Below are positions 42,452 through 54,785 of a stretch of DNA of 64,000 nt, in pieces (the stretch's first letter is position 1; each line of letters opens with the position of its first letter). The position numbers and the translations under genes are program-made. Source of the DNA: Lichina pygmaea (lineage: Eukaryota > Ascomycota > Lichinomycetes > Lichinales > Lichinaceae); contig OY730171.1 in the NCBI GenBank assembly GCA_963422465.1, positions 3,286,001 through 3,350,000 on the forward strand. Reading direction: 5' to 3'. The notes under the pieces were generated by a model. The model was given only the letters and a program-made list of their open reading frames with translations, ran no database searches and was not told the origin of the DNA.

Positions 42452-45400
42452 ATGGCTACTGAGCTGGCAAAGCAGCTCTCGCAGATAGCAAAGACTTCCA
42501 CACATTCTCTGAATCTAAAGTTCCAAAGAAAGGCTCACGCACAATCTCTCATTTTCGACCACGACAAGGCCGTTGGGCAAGATTTCGGCACGCTCTACGT
42601 TCTTTGCCTGGAGGGTTTCACAGAACTATGTCTCTTGGATCGACGCTTTGCAAAGTTCAAGAACACCTTGTATAGCGAAGAGAGCAAGAACGAGGACCGG
42701 ACGCAGATGACAGCACGAGAGAACGCAGACCTAGATGGAGTGTTGGAGGATTTCTTGGGTCTTGTTGGTGGTCGGCTTCTACTACATCCAGCCATAAAAG
42801 CAGTGGAGTGGCTAGTTCGGCGTTTCAGGTAGGTCCAGTTTTGCTGCCGATATGTGTAATCTGTGTGAATGCACTGCTCACCATCACCCAACGAGCAGGA
42901 TCCATGAGTACAATGTTACTGCTCTATGCATGGCGTTTCTGCCATATCACACATCGCCTATATTCAAAGCTCTACTCGCCATCCTTCCGCAGACAATACC
43001 GTATGCTCTTCGCTTCCTTCACCCCTACCGACAGTCCATCGCGAACCCGCCGAGACACACTATAGTATACAGCCTCATCACAAACAAGCCCTTTGCCGCG
43101 GCATTGAGCAGCCATGTCCTTCGAATGTGCCGAGCCGGCCAGCAGCATCATGCATTGATGGCTTTTTGGGCTGGCAATATGGCGGAAGCTGTATCTGGCG
43201 CGATGGACCTCGCAAGTTCGGGACGGAAGTCTGTTCGGGATTCAAATCAACAGGATGTCCTTGTCAGCATACTTCCAACCCTGAACGAAGGCCTCGCAGC
43301 ACAACGCATTCCAGAGCTACGGCTCGGCTGCTACATGGTTGTTATGGTTGTTGCAACAAAGGCAGAGCTGAACGACGAAGCGTTAGCGGGGATGATGAAA
43401 GCTATCGTTGCGGGTTGGTCAGAGGACACAATACGAGAGGGACTCGTCTGCATCGCCATGCTCGCCGAACGCAGGGATTCAGTCCGGTTGCCGCAGGATT
43501 TGGCGAAACGAATCATGAGATTAGACGACCTTGCAGACATGATCAAGGACTTATCTCGGCACTACACCGTTGCGAGGTTATCTTCCGGCTTATTTCTCGA
43601 AAGCTTGGACCAGTTCTCAAGCGCAGAAGGTGCACGAGGGCTTGATTTCGTGAAGGCGATGCTCGATCCTTCTCTCCTCAACCCTTCCCAGATGGTACGC
43701 AGGCTCAAGACGCTCTTCCTTGCAATCCAAGCATGGAGCGAGGTCTTGATCGGCAAACGAAATGCTCGCAAAGAGCTTGCAGATTTACTTTTACAGCTTC
43801 GCTCTGCGGAAACTACCGCCCGAGCGGCAACGAATGCATTTAATAGCCCGGGAGTCGATATCCCTTTGCTGGAGTCCAAGCTGAACATGACGCTGCCAAG
43901 GGGAAGTCAGCAAGCTATCGAGGAAGCAGACGATGAAGGAATGTCTGACGTGGGCCCTCATCCGGAGACATCGGAGGAATTCGAAGCCACTCTTGCCAGG
44001 CTTCCCACACGGACCGTCGACGAGATCTCATTCCTCAAGCACACCCACTCGCATCTATTCGGAAAGTTAGTTGATTGCTTCGTAGCCGCTGCTGGAACCT
44101 CATCCAAGGCTGAGGTGTTTGCTAACCTACCAATCCTGCGGCGTGACTCTGCCTTTGAAGATCCTCTCTATTTCTCCTTCTTCATCCGGATCTGGTGTGG
44201 ATCATATTCAGCTGTAGCACGCAGACGCGCTATTGAGATCGTGTTCGACTTGGTCTCGGAACAGAAGGATCTACGAACTGATCTGCAAGCGTTCTTGCCT
44301 TACATAATTGCAGCTCTCGCGGATCCTGTCAAAGCGATCCGGAGGGCGGCTGGTAAGCTGCTTCTAGCGTGCGAAAAAGTCTACGGGCCTGGCAGCGGTA
44401 GAAAAAGCGCGAGGTTTCACACGATCTGGGGCACGGAGAACCTCTACGGAGAGGAAGATTCGAAGGCAATCAAGTGGATCAGCCAAGAAGAGACTGCTTC
44501 CATCATTTCGAAGGCGCTGATTCCTGGCATCGAAGAGTTTGTGCTCGACGGAACGCTTATCATTAGCCTATTGAGGACGGTTATGGCCCCTTCGGAAGCG
44601 GAGATCAAGCAACCAGGAAGACGGACAGGCGCCCTGAGAACCACACATAAGATGGCTTTCGAACTCTCGCTTGCTAGCCATGCGGTCACTACCCCACTCC
44701 TCAAGGCGAAATTGTGTCTCTTAACCATCCTCGGCCAGATCCCCCGACTTGGCAGACGCACCCGAACGGAGATCATCCAGCCGTTTTTACGGAGCTGGGA
44801 ATCTCAAGATTCCACTCAGCTGCTGGAGCATTGCGCAACCGAGCAGATCAAGCCAGAAGACCTAGAGATTGGAGTTGTCAGGATGGTCAATCACCGCGAC
44901 AAAGAAGGAGTGGCTACCTTGCAAGCCATCATCATTGCTGAGACGGGCAGATGTCGGCTCACCCTCGTCAAAGCTGCGATGGACCGCCTTCGGATGCTGT
45001 GGCCTTTGCTCAAGGAGGATACGATGCTGTCGATTGGGAAGTCTCTCCTCAAGCTGGCTTTGGTATCTAAAACGAGGAATCCGCAGTTCGATTCCCATGT
45101 GAGCGAAGTGAGGGAGCTTCTTCGCTCACTAGAGATACCCTCGGGCATTCTCGTAGAGTTTGTCGAGTCTTTGACTCCGCTGGAAGAGGTTGGGGTTGAG
45201 AGTAATCCAGCCAAACGGCGACGGCTCGCCAACGGCCAGGCAACCAGCCTTGAACCGGTGCATTCGAAAGATGCCACAGACATCATTACGGAAGTGGCCT
45301 TTGTTCTTGAGCTTGTAGACAGCTCTGCGCCTGCATTCAATCAACGGCTGATGAAAGCTCTGTTTCACGCACTCGGCCAAATACAAGGGCTTCGAAAGGA

Positions 45401-48400
45401 AACCGGAGCAGAACTTGGATATCTGCAGAGCATTGTGCTTAGCAGTCTATTGTCGACTGCAAGCCAGTACAAGGTACGCCGACCCATGCACCCACATATA
45501 GCTCGTGCTCATTCCTCGCAGGAGACTTTGCACGGCAAGGTAGAACCTGCAGCTGTTCGAACCGAGCTTCTTGTCGATTGTGTGCGATCATCATCGAGCC
45601 AGCAGGTGCAAAATTCGGCCTTGCTTCTGGTTGCTAAATTGTCGAATATCGCACCGGATCTGGTGCTGCATAACATCATGCCTATCTTCACGTTTGTGGC
45701 CCCTACTGTGCTTCAGCACGATGACGACTTCTCAATCTTCGTGATGGACGAGGTAAGATCGTTTGCGAGTGTGGCGCTCTGCTTGCTCTAACAAGCAACC
45801 TCCAGACTCTCAATCGCGTGGTACCCTCGCTGGTCGACTCTTTCAAAAACCAGAATAAGGACCCTATTGCAGGAATAGCTCCTCTCCTTTGGAGCTTCAC
45901 GACCGCATTTGCTCATGTGCCCTCCCATCGGCGTCTTCACCTCTATACGTCCCTCGTCCGCATCTTGGGCGAGCGAGACTTTCTCTTTGCGCTTTTGGTT
46001 ATGCTCGCCGATAAGTTTGGAGGAAGCCAAGAAGCCACAGACTTTGCTGTTGAGCTCTCGAGTCACTATGACCCAGAGTTGCAATTATTGGTGGGTTCTC
46101 TCGACCGAAAAGAAAAAGAACTCAGAAAGGGCAAGCGCTGATGGTATACAGAGCGCAACAAAGTTCGTCGGCGTCCTCGTTGATGCTCTGAAGCCTGAGA
46201 GAAATGCGTCTCAGCATCTCATCAACCTCAAAGGGTCAGCTCGACAAGATATCACGGCCCCGGCTATGGGTATCTTGTCCGTGCTGAAAAGGCTGCTTTC
46301 GTCTCTATCCCTTTCCTTTTATCCATCATCAGCATCCGCCCAACTCGCTAGCGAATCTGCCAGACAGCTTGTCTTTCCAGAACTGATTGAGAAGCTGTTG
46401 GAGCTTGTGGAGAAGGTAAAGGAGAACAAGCAAGGTAGGACATGACATACGCCGCATAGATCGCGGCCGCGGGTGAGGGCAGCATTGGCTAATCCGTACT
46501 CCGCAGTTCACGATATATCCCTTGAGATTCTCGAATCGGTTCTTGGGCTTCAATCAACGAACAATGTGGTCAGGACCATCGAGGTTCTACTAGGCCGACC
46601 CGACGACAAGGTTGGTGCTGAGTTTGAAGACCCGTTGCTGAGAGGAATCTGCTAAGAGTAGTAGTTACGCTCCAAGGTTCTTCGGGCTTTGAAGCCTCGC
46701 CTAGAGAAGGAGGCTCGAAGAGATCGAGAATTGCTGGATACTGTCCGCCACTTCGCCCCTCGTCTGGCATGCATCGTCAAGGAAAACTCCGACATGTCTT
46801 TGAAGCACGCAGCCATTTCTTGCCTTGACACGGTCGTCGAGAAGTATGGAAAATCCAGCGCTGACGCCGTGGTAGCCGCTGCACAGACGGTCGCCAGCTC
46901 GCATGGCGTTGGCCATGAAGATGTTCGCATCCAAGAGATATCGCTCGTGTGCTTGACCTCTGCCGTTGACAGCATAGGCCCCGCTACCGTTCCGCTTCTC
47001 GCCACAGCATTGCCGAGGGCATTGGAACTTCTAGAGGCCAGCTTCTCTGCAGAAAGGAATTCGACCAGGCTGCATGACGTCGTCTACTCCTTCTTGGGTG
47101 CCATTTTGACGCAGGTGCCATGGATTGCGACTGCCAGATACCTTGACAGCATCCTCCGACTTTCGCACAGGTCGGCCTCTGCCGGCCTGGAAACGAGCGC
47201 AAAGGACAGCAGGCTCCACGTCTTGCGCCTATTGTCGAGACAGCCCGATGCTAAGCAGATCTTCAGCGCCATCGAGCGAACCCTCGACGATGCAATTTCA
47301 TCCGGACCGATTGTGAGTTCTGCTGAGGACCTGTACTTTGGACGGTCGATGGCATTAACTGCCTTTTAGGCGACTGGGGAGCACCTCGATCTACTTCGTG
47401 GCTGTATCGAGAAGCATGCAAAGGCGGACATCGTGAGGCACGCTCAGCTTATCACCAGAGTTCTCCTGAACGTTCTCGATCTCCGCAGGCTTCGAGATGC
47501 CAACGAAATCAGCACCTTCTCTGCTGTTGATGTTGGCGCTACCGAAGAATTGACTATCGGCTGCACGATCAAAATGATCATGAAGATGAACGATACAGCG
47601 TTCAGACCCATATTCGTCAAGCTGCTTGAGTGGGCGGATGCGGGGCTACCGAGACGCGACCGCAGAGGCAGAACTCTGAGGCTGACGACAATGTATTGTT
47701 TGATCGAAAAGTTCTTTGGGTCTCTGAAGGTAGACGGGATGCGATGTTCTATCGGTTCCATGAGCACATGCTGACTTTCATGGCAGTCGATTGCCACGAG
47801 CTATGCTAGCTACGTACTTGACAACGCCGTCGATGTTCTCAGCAACTTGGCGCCGAAGAAGCAGGAAGACAGGAAGCTCGGGGCCGTGGTTCTGTGCACT
47901 CTTCGAAATGCCTTTGAGTATGACCAGGACGGTATGTCAAGGGTCTTCACAGGCGTGGGTTGCGTTGACATTTCTAGGGTTCTGGCAATCGCCATCACGC
48001 TTCGGCACCATCCAATCCGCTCTGCTGTCGCAGATTTCGCATGCTTCAGCTCTGCCCATAGACAATGAGCTGGTGCCGGCTGTGGTCGAGCTTGCGGCAG
48101 CGGTCGAGGGCGGACCCCACCACAAGGAGATGAATTCGGCTCTCCTAAAGCACATGCGTTCAGACAACGCTCGTGTCCGGCTGGCAGCTATCAGATGTGA
48201 GATGTCGCTCACGGGAAGACTTGGCGAGGATTGGCTCGCTTTGTTACCGGAGATGTTGCCGTTCATCAGCGAGCTGCAGGAGGACGACGTGAGACGATCC
48301 CCGCTTGCTTTACATGACGTGACAGTGGCTGACGTCAACGATGCATCTGTCTTACAGGACGAGGACGTCGAGAGGGAGACCCAGCAATGGATCGTCCAGA

Positions 48401-48444
48401 TCGAAGGCATCCTGGGGGAGAGTATAGAGGCAATGTTGCGGTAG
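42452..48444 (+). CDS. UTP10: U3 snoRNP protein Utp10 (HEATR1)
   Basis: HEAT-repeat protein of the t-UTP/UtpA complex, needed for pre-rRNA transcription and early 40S assembly in the nucleolus. Exons are 42452-42828, 42899-45473, 45522-45752, 45806-46090, 46152-46434, 46507-46610, 46665-47312, 47370-47729, 47787-47931, 47978-48288 and 48358-48444, giving 1801 residues, the usual fungal size. The start MATELAKQLSQIAKTSTHSL and the join RRFRIHEYNVTALCMAFLPY are diagnostic, as is the BP28CT-type C-terminus (FEYDQDGFWQSPSRFGTIQS, ALPIDNELVPAVVELAAA). Ten introns of 46-72 nt all keep phase. Two (45474-45521, 48 nt; 48289-48357, 69 nt) are multiples of three without stops, so retention would leave an open frame. 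Confidence 0.95.
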
Positions 48445-48991
48445 TGCTTGTGGGTGGAACCGGGCCGCTGAGCATGCTGGCTCCTCGGAGTCGGCCGAGC
48501 CGCTGTAATTAAACCTGGATGAAGATTCAATCGAACATTCGGGCAAATTCTCGTAGGAATAGATATCTGTCTCATACAAGGCCACCGTCGCAAGGGCTCG
48601 ACTTCGTGGGGAATTTGTGACTGCCCCTTTTCCCGGTCGATCGTAACAGAGCAAATACTTGTCCTGTACGGAGACTGACTTACAACTACTGACAGTGCAT
48701 GCGTCCCCAAGCCAGTATCGCCGTAAGTGGCGAGAAATCTTACTCAGCGATCAGGTCACTCGGGTGCCCGTCTGACGGAGGTCCTCACGACGCATTCCCA
48801 ACCCTGACGAAGAATTTGTTCTGAAATGCTCTCCCTACGCAAAAACCTCACAACGACCACTCTCACCACCCCCGACGTGCCATGCACCTATAGTACGAGC
48901 ATCCGGAACCGCAACTCGTCCCTCGGTGCACCTACCAAGCTCCACCTCTCCCTAACGTGACTGCCGCCGAGTCCATTTCGAAACGCCAGCA
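48445..48991. other. intergenic
   Basis: No gene was recognised. The region includes the UTP10 3' region and the promoter of the RNR-regulator gene. Confidence 0.5.
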
Positions 48992-49804
48992 ATGCCTGCT
49001 TCCAAATCCAAGCGACAAGCCAAGCGGCCTTTTCAGCCGAGTATCACCGACTACTTCTCTCACGGCCAGGATGGCTCAGCTGCATCAGCCCACTCAGAAT
49101 CGTCAAGAGGCTCGGTCCCGGTCCTCCCAGCTGCCGTACAATCGTCTCTCCTGAACGTCGGGATGAGAGTCCGGAAATCCGTGCCGGAAGGATATCAAAC
49201 CAAGCGCGGTTCCCCGGCATCTGGCGGCAACCCGCTGGCCAAAGGGGCGGCAACGAGCCCAAGCAACCCAACGCAGAAGCCGCTCTGTCCGAGACCTAGC
49301 GAACTGGCACCGTTCTGCGGCATCCTCAAAGTCGGAGGCTACGCTGTTCCCGAGAGTGCATATCCGCCCGACATAGACGATCTGCCTCCGCTGGATGATA
49401 TGGAACTCGGTGAAGATGGCCTTCCGCTGGCCAGCCAGGAGTCCAACTGTTCCACCACCTCGACGCATCCAACGAGCACGATCAGCCTAGGAAAGCGTCG
49501 TCACGAGGAAGACGATCTGTTCGACGGGGCGGATCCAGTCGTCTTCGAGGACGAGGCGGCGTCCTCTGTGTCAGGCTACCTTTCCACTGCTCCGGCGCAT
49601 GGCGTCATGACCGATCTCGTTTTCTCTCGGCCTCTCGCTCAGCCGAAGACGAGACGGCCATTCGACATGGCGACACACTTCAAGTCGCCCGCCGGCGGCC
49701 AAGAGAACGGCCGGTTACGCATGAGCCCAGACTCGGGGGAGTTTGAGGAGGCGTCCTTCTTGCAGCCGTCGGACTTTGTCGAGCATGAGATGCACATGGG
49801 CTAG
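48992..49804 (+). CDS. Spd1/Dif1-type ribonucleotide reductase regulator
   Basis: Small, probably disordered protein of 270 residues, no intron. The block LPAAVQSSLLNVGMRVRKSV followed by PEGYQT (residues 45-70) is the Hug/Sml1-Spd1-Dif1 motif of proteins that restrain ribonucleotide reductase or carry its small subunit into the nucleus. Residues 15-22, QPSITDYF, match a PCNA-interacting peptide with the TD residues typical of Cdt2-directed degrons. Fission yeast Spd1 is destroyed through PCNA and CRL4-Cdt2 in S phase. A basic patch (KSKRQAKR) precedes the motif. A second conserved segment lies near the C-terminus (LVFSRPLAQPKTRRPFDMAT). The function is by family; which of the Spd1 or Dif1 roles applies is open. 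Confidence 0.85.
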   Translation: MPASKSKRQAKRPFQPSITDYFSHGQDGSAASAHSESSRGSVPVLPAAVQSSLLNVGMRVRKSVPEGYQTKRGSPASGGNPLAKGAATSPSNPTQKPLCPRPSELAPFCGILKVGGYAVPESAYPPDIDDLPPLDDMELGEDGLPLASQESNCSTTSTHPTSTISLGKRRHEEDDLFDGADPVVFEDEAASSVSGYLSTAPAHGVMTDLVFSRPLAQPKTRRPFDMATHFKSPAGGQENGRLRMSPDSGEFEEASFLQPSDFVEHEMHMG

Positions 49805-51277
49805 TGGTGTGACAGTAGATGACTTGGCCGATGGGAATCTCAGGATCTGGCCGCGGGGCCGACCTGCATTAGCTGGGATGGATTTATCAACAACCAAATG
49901 CATAATGTTCTCTGGTATGTCTAGCCCGTTTCCTTTTTGTCTTTTTGTCACATTGAAGCAAGCCAAAACATAGGTCGATTTCGCTAAGCCCCTATCTTTT
50001 GCTAGATCCAGTTACGGAGGCAGGTTTAGCGTGCGGATCCTACGAGCATGGCAGATGAGCGAGCTTCTACTAGGTTATCTTTGAAAAGGTCTCCTATGGA
50101 CGAAGGCACCGCGAGGGGCTCCTCTGAGGTTCTCTGGGGACAAAGCGTGGCACGCAGTTTCTTAGGCTTATCGTCAGCACAACTTCGATCCATTCACAAC
50201 CACCTCGTGACAGCAATGGCAATGGACCGACAAAGGCGCTCTTGGCTCCTTACGCAGGCTCGGCTGATGTTCCTCGCCTGACTGCTTACCCCTTACTCTA
50301 GACTCGTCTCACCTTGTCGAAGGGCAAGGACGACAGGCTCCCTTCTTCAGAACATAGTTTAGGAGACGGGTTACGATCTTTCTCCGCATGACTTAGGTAC
50401 GCAGCTTCTGTCCTAGGCGGCTCATCGCCCCCAAGCCTTGGTTTCGTAGGAGGTTAGCGCCGAGAAGACGTAGCTCGAGCACAGAACTGCTAGTACCATC
50501 TCGGCTCCTTGCAACTCATCACGCTGCTCGGGCTGGATAGCATGTCCAGAATGAATGACAGGTAAATAGGTTTGAGAGACAAGCTATGTCTACACCGTTG
50601 TTCTGCTTTCGCAGCCGGTTGGTCCGTCATGGAAAGGGGTCTCGGCTGGTCGCAGATCTGGAGCAACGTGATTGTCGATGGCTTGGACTACCGTAGAGGC
50701 TTGGGGACTTGGGAATCACTGAACTGAGCTCTACCGGCATTGAAGGAGCCGGATCTGGGCGATGGGAATGCGCTGATGATACTGAGATATGAGAGGTCAT
50801 GAGAGAGCCTCTGCGAATATCTGAGCATGTCCCTGCATGATGACAGCGGCATGAAACTTTGTTGACGGGCTCCAGCTTGCATACGCTCACGTGACATACC
50901 GTACCACCATGATTGACCAGCGTGGTGATTTCTGGGTCTTGATCTTTACGATAGTAGGAAGCTCATCCCTATGATATGAGATTAAGCATTTCAAACAGGA
51001 AACATAATAGCTAATGTTCTGTGATGCATGTCGGTAGTCACCTTTGGGCAAGCTTTAACTTCCGTGCAGTTACCACCGGACCGGTCGCGTGTTCCGGTGG
51101 TGCCACGTCAGGTTGCGACACGTGACTTCGGCAGAGGTAAACAAATCAGCTCGGCTGCGGTCCCGTCCTTCCGACGAGACCAAATCTATCGATCCTCGAC
51201 CGTCAAGCAGCTTATGCCACCCCTTCTGGCAGCAGGCACCCTTGCATAGACCGGCGGACAAGGCTGCTCTGCTGTCG
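49805..51277. other. intergenic
   Basis: A frame of 77 codons at 50048-50281 has no recognisable features. No other candidate was seen. The right end is the promoter of the coiled-coil gene. Confidence 0.45.
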
Positions 51278-53445
51278 ATGGACTCGGCGTACAGAGCCCC
51301 GCCAGCATCGGGGACCCCTCTGTTCCCCGTATCGGCAGAGCGGGCGAACCAGCAAAAGCATCCTCTCCAGGAGATTGGAGCAGCACCATCGATGCCAAAT
51401 CTGGGCGGCTTGTCGCATTCACGCACAATCTCGGACGTGCAAGGCAAGGTGGCACGGTTCAACTCCCTCAACAAAGAGGCAATGGACCGAAAGCGAGATG
51501 CTGAGGCGGCCATAAGACGAGCGGTCCTCGGCCGCGAAGAGGCCGAGAACGAGACGAGAAGGGCGAAGGAGGAGATCAGACGGCTGAGGCGCGACGTCGA
51601 AGAGAGCAAACAGCGGGAGGCAAAGGTTGCCGAGAGGCTGGATCGGGTCATGGTACGATCGATGCTGCCGCTGCGACGGTGGTTCGCACAGAGATCTGAC
51701 TCAAGATGCAGGAGGACTTGCACCGCACAAAGGACACGACAACGCGCTCCCAGGCTCTCTACGAGAAGGAGATTCGCCGAGCGCGAAAGGAGGCGTTCAA
51801 ATCTTCGTCGATGGTAGTCAAGCTGCAGGAGGATCTCAAGACTTCGCGAGACTCGCTACGAAATCTGCAATACGACGTTGTCCAGCAGAAAGCCAGGGCG
51901 GAGGAGAGGGAGCGGGATGCCTTTACAGCCAGATACCAGCTGGTCGGCGCGCAAGAGGACCTCTTGCAGATGCGGGAGTCGGCCAGGCTGCTGGGCGAGG
52001 AACGAGATGCGCTCAAGACGAGTCTCAAGGAAGAGGAAGTGGCGCGGGTGGCAGCGCAGGGAGGCATATCGCTTCCCGTGAGCACCGAAGACGAGGCCCT
52101 TGCGTCCGCTCGGGAGACGCGGACGCATGCGCCGCCTCAGGCGCAGGCCGACGTTGCCAAGGAACGGGAGACGATGGCAAGGCTCGCGGACGAGCTGCGG
52201 TGGGCGCGGCGACGGACGCGGGCCGCCGAGGAGCAGGTCGAGCATCTCAAGCGGGAATGCCAGTTCGGGTGCTGCGCCTGTCGACTGGCAGAGATGCAGC
52301 AGGGGCACTACGAGGTCGAGCCGTCGCTTCAAGACGCCTTTGCCGAGAAGATGCGAGAGATGGAGGAGGCATTGGCCGCGGTCGATGTCGCTGACGACGG
52401 AGCCAAGGGTGCAATCGAGCGGGTGGCGCATGATCCTCGCGCACCGGCTCCAGCGACGGTCGAGCCGGAGACCAGCGCCGACCAGACGCCCGCAACGCCC
52501 CCGGAACGACCCGTCGTGGCCTTCTGTCGAGACACGGGCACGTTTCAGCGGGTAGAGCCGCTCGACGAACACGTCCAGGAGGAAGCTGTGCCCTGCAAGG
52601 CCGAGGAGCCAGTAGAGGTCCCGTCCAGCGAATCTCTATTGTCGCCACCGCCCCCACCTCTACCTCCACCGAGCTCGCAGCCAGCGGCTATCCCGGAGGA
52701 AGCCTCGCTCATGTTCCTACTCACCGCACCTCAGCTGCTTCCCGCCGCTCAACCCGACGCATCAGCCGACGCACACGCGTCCGACACGGCTCCCGAGTCC
52801 GCTCCTGCCCCTCGAGCGCCTTCACCGCCGCCTCGTCCGCGGATGCACCGCACCGTCACCACCACGACCACGGTTCCTCTTGCCGGCGGAGCAGAAGAGG
52901 AGGGCCACGGCAGCTCGTCGTGGTCCGCGACCGGGCCCCATCGCCAGACAGGCAGCAACGCGGTCAACGGGCTGCGCAGCGACGCCGATGCCAACCCAGA
53001 CCCCACTCCAGACACGATCCAACGCGCCGGCCAAGGAAGACGGCCCTTACCGCCGCTGCCCCTTCCGTCGCAGCTCCCACCACCAGCCCCATCAACGCCG
53101 GCGCCAACGGCACCAGCCACCCCCAGGACCACGGCCTTGACGACGGCGACGACGATGACGATGACGATGACGCGCGAAGAGGCCATCGAACAGATCCGTC
53201 TTCGCCGCGGGCGCGCCCGCAGCGTGGCGGCAGGCTCGTCCACGCCGCGCAGACCGCTCACGCTCGACACCAGCAGCAGCACCACGACGACGACCGCTGC
53301 CACCGGCGGCGTCGCACTCACGACAACGAGGAGGGACATCTCGGCCCCGACCATCCGATCCGCAAGGGGAAACAAGGAGTTCGAACGCGAGATCCAGCGC
53401 GCCATAACGAGAGGACAGAGCGAGGACGATCTCATTATGTTCTGA
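51278..53445 (+). CDS. coiled-coil protein with Cys-rich QFGCCACRLAE motif
   Basis: Exons are 51278-51652 and 51706-53445 with a 53-nt intron, giving 704 residues. The start MDSAYRAPPASGTPLFPVSA and the motif SLSHSRTISDVQGKVA-like (here LSHSRTISDVQGKVARFNSL) belong to a protein I know as conserved but uncharacterised in Pezizomycotina. Residues about 60-235 are a charged coiled coil (heptad-rich, Arg/Glu/Lys). Then comes a second helix ending in ECQFGCCACRLAEMQ, where three closely spaced Cys could bind metal. The C-terminal half is Pro/Ala/Thr-rich and probably disordered. The end is conserved: RDISAPTIRSARGNKEFERE and AITRGQSEDDLIMF. A structural role in the cytoskeleton or a spindle pole is possible but not shown. 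Confidence 0.85.
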
Positions 53446-54785
53446 ACCAGGGCCGGGCTGCTGGGTGATGTGTGTGTGTGTGTGTGTTTGGGTGTGGGGG
53501 GGGGGGGGGGGAGAGAGATGAAGAATTGCGTGCGGGCAGCTGGTGGCTCATCTGAGCACTTGGGTACTGAAGTAGTCTGCTTGACGGGCACTGGATGGAT
53601 CACGTCACACTACTTTCTACTCTGCATCAGTCGACAGTGACCGTCTTCACACCACCGCACATTAGCGTACTTGAAGTTACCGTCTTTAGACTCTTCCCCT
53701 CTCCACAGCGACCATCTCACATTAAACGGTACATGTCTATGGGGGGCTCAAGAGAGCATCCATCTGTCTCCAAGAAAGCCTGTGGAGAAACAAGGACCGT
53801 CTCCAAGAGAGTACCGTACATGTAAAAACTGAAAGAGAGAAAGAAAGAAGAAAAGCAGCATGATTACCATCACTTCTGTCTTCTAAGAGAGCGAGAGAGA
53901 GAGAGCGAGGAAGGGAGGAACAAGAACAGCAGGGACCATGATCAGTCACTCGAGGGATAAGAGAGGATGCAGACCACCGCCACAGCAACTGTCTCTGAGG
54001 GAGCACGTGGAAAAGGAAGAAACCCCTCCCCCCCCCCCCCCCCCCCCCAAAAAAAAGACAAGGGCTGTCTGTCATGTACTTGGTTGGCTGGTTGGTTCAG
54101 TGATGACAATGATGATGACGATGATATCTGGGTCGCAGTGCTAGGATGTCTGTGTAGCGGTGATGTGACATGTGTACTCTGTACAGCAGTGATGTCTGTG
54201 TAGCACTGCAATCCACAGTTATTATATGATGATTAGATGTCATGTCTTGCATGGCAGTGGAGTGTTGTCTTGCATGGCAGTGGAGTGTGGTCTGCATAGC
54301 ACTGATGTGACATCTACACGGCCTGTCTATCTGATGCAGTAGTATGATATCTCCATACCGTAGTTTAGTTTCTTTTAATTTGCCTTTGTTTGGTTTGGTT
54401 GATTTGATTCAGCTTCATTGTCTTGACTGACCTGTGCTTGTGTCCCGCTGTGTGGTGGCTCTACTGTCCAGTTCCTCTAACCGTGGTAGTTGGTGTGATC
54501 ATGAGTACAGTAGTAGATGTTTGGCCATTCATTTTATTTCTGGCCTTTTCGTTGTCTTGGGGATGATTGAGTGTGGCTTTTACGTCTGCATCACGGAAGA
54601 CATGTCTGTGTCGTGATTGAGTTCTTCCTGATGACGAAGATACCGGATGGGAGGAGAATATCAGAGAGAGAGAGAGTGTGGATCAGGCTGGTGGAGATGG
54701 CCCAAGTTGTTTTGATTGATTGTGCGAGCTGTGTAAAAGTAGCACGCCCGCCGAAAAGAAGCGCAACTGATCCCTCCACCGGTCC
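53446..54785. other. intergenic with homopolymer runs and minisatellites
   Basis: No gene was recognised. It contains a (TG)n run with a 16-base G tract (53496-53511), a 21-base C tract followed by eight A (54028-54056) and a degenerate repeat zone (54130-54330) that includes two adjacent copies of GTCTTGCATGGCAGTGGAGT. Confidence 0.6.
54240..54292. repeat. two-copy tandem repeat
   Basis: TGTCTTGCATGGCAGTGGAG is repeated twice head to tail, within a zone of looser GTAGCACTGATGT-like repeats. Confidence 0.75.

Noticed and set aside
50048-50281. 77-codon plus-strand frame
   Set aside because: No conserved motif, signal or coding-like context; it is short enough to occur by chance.
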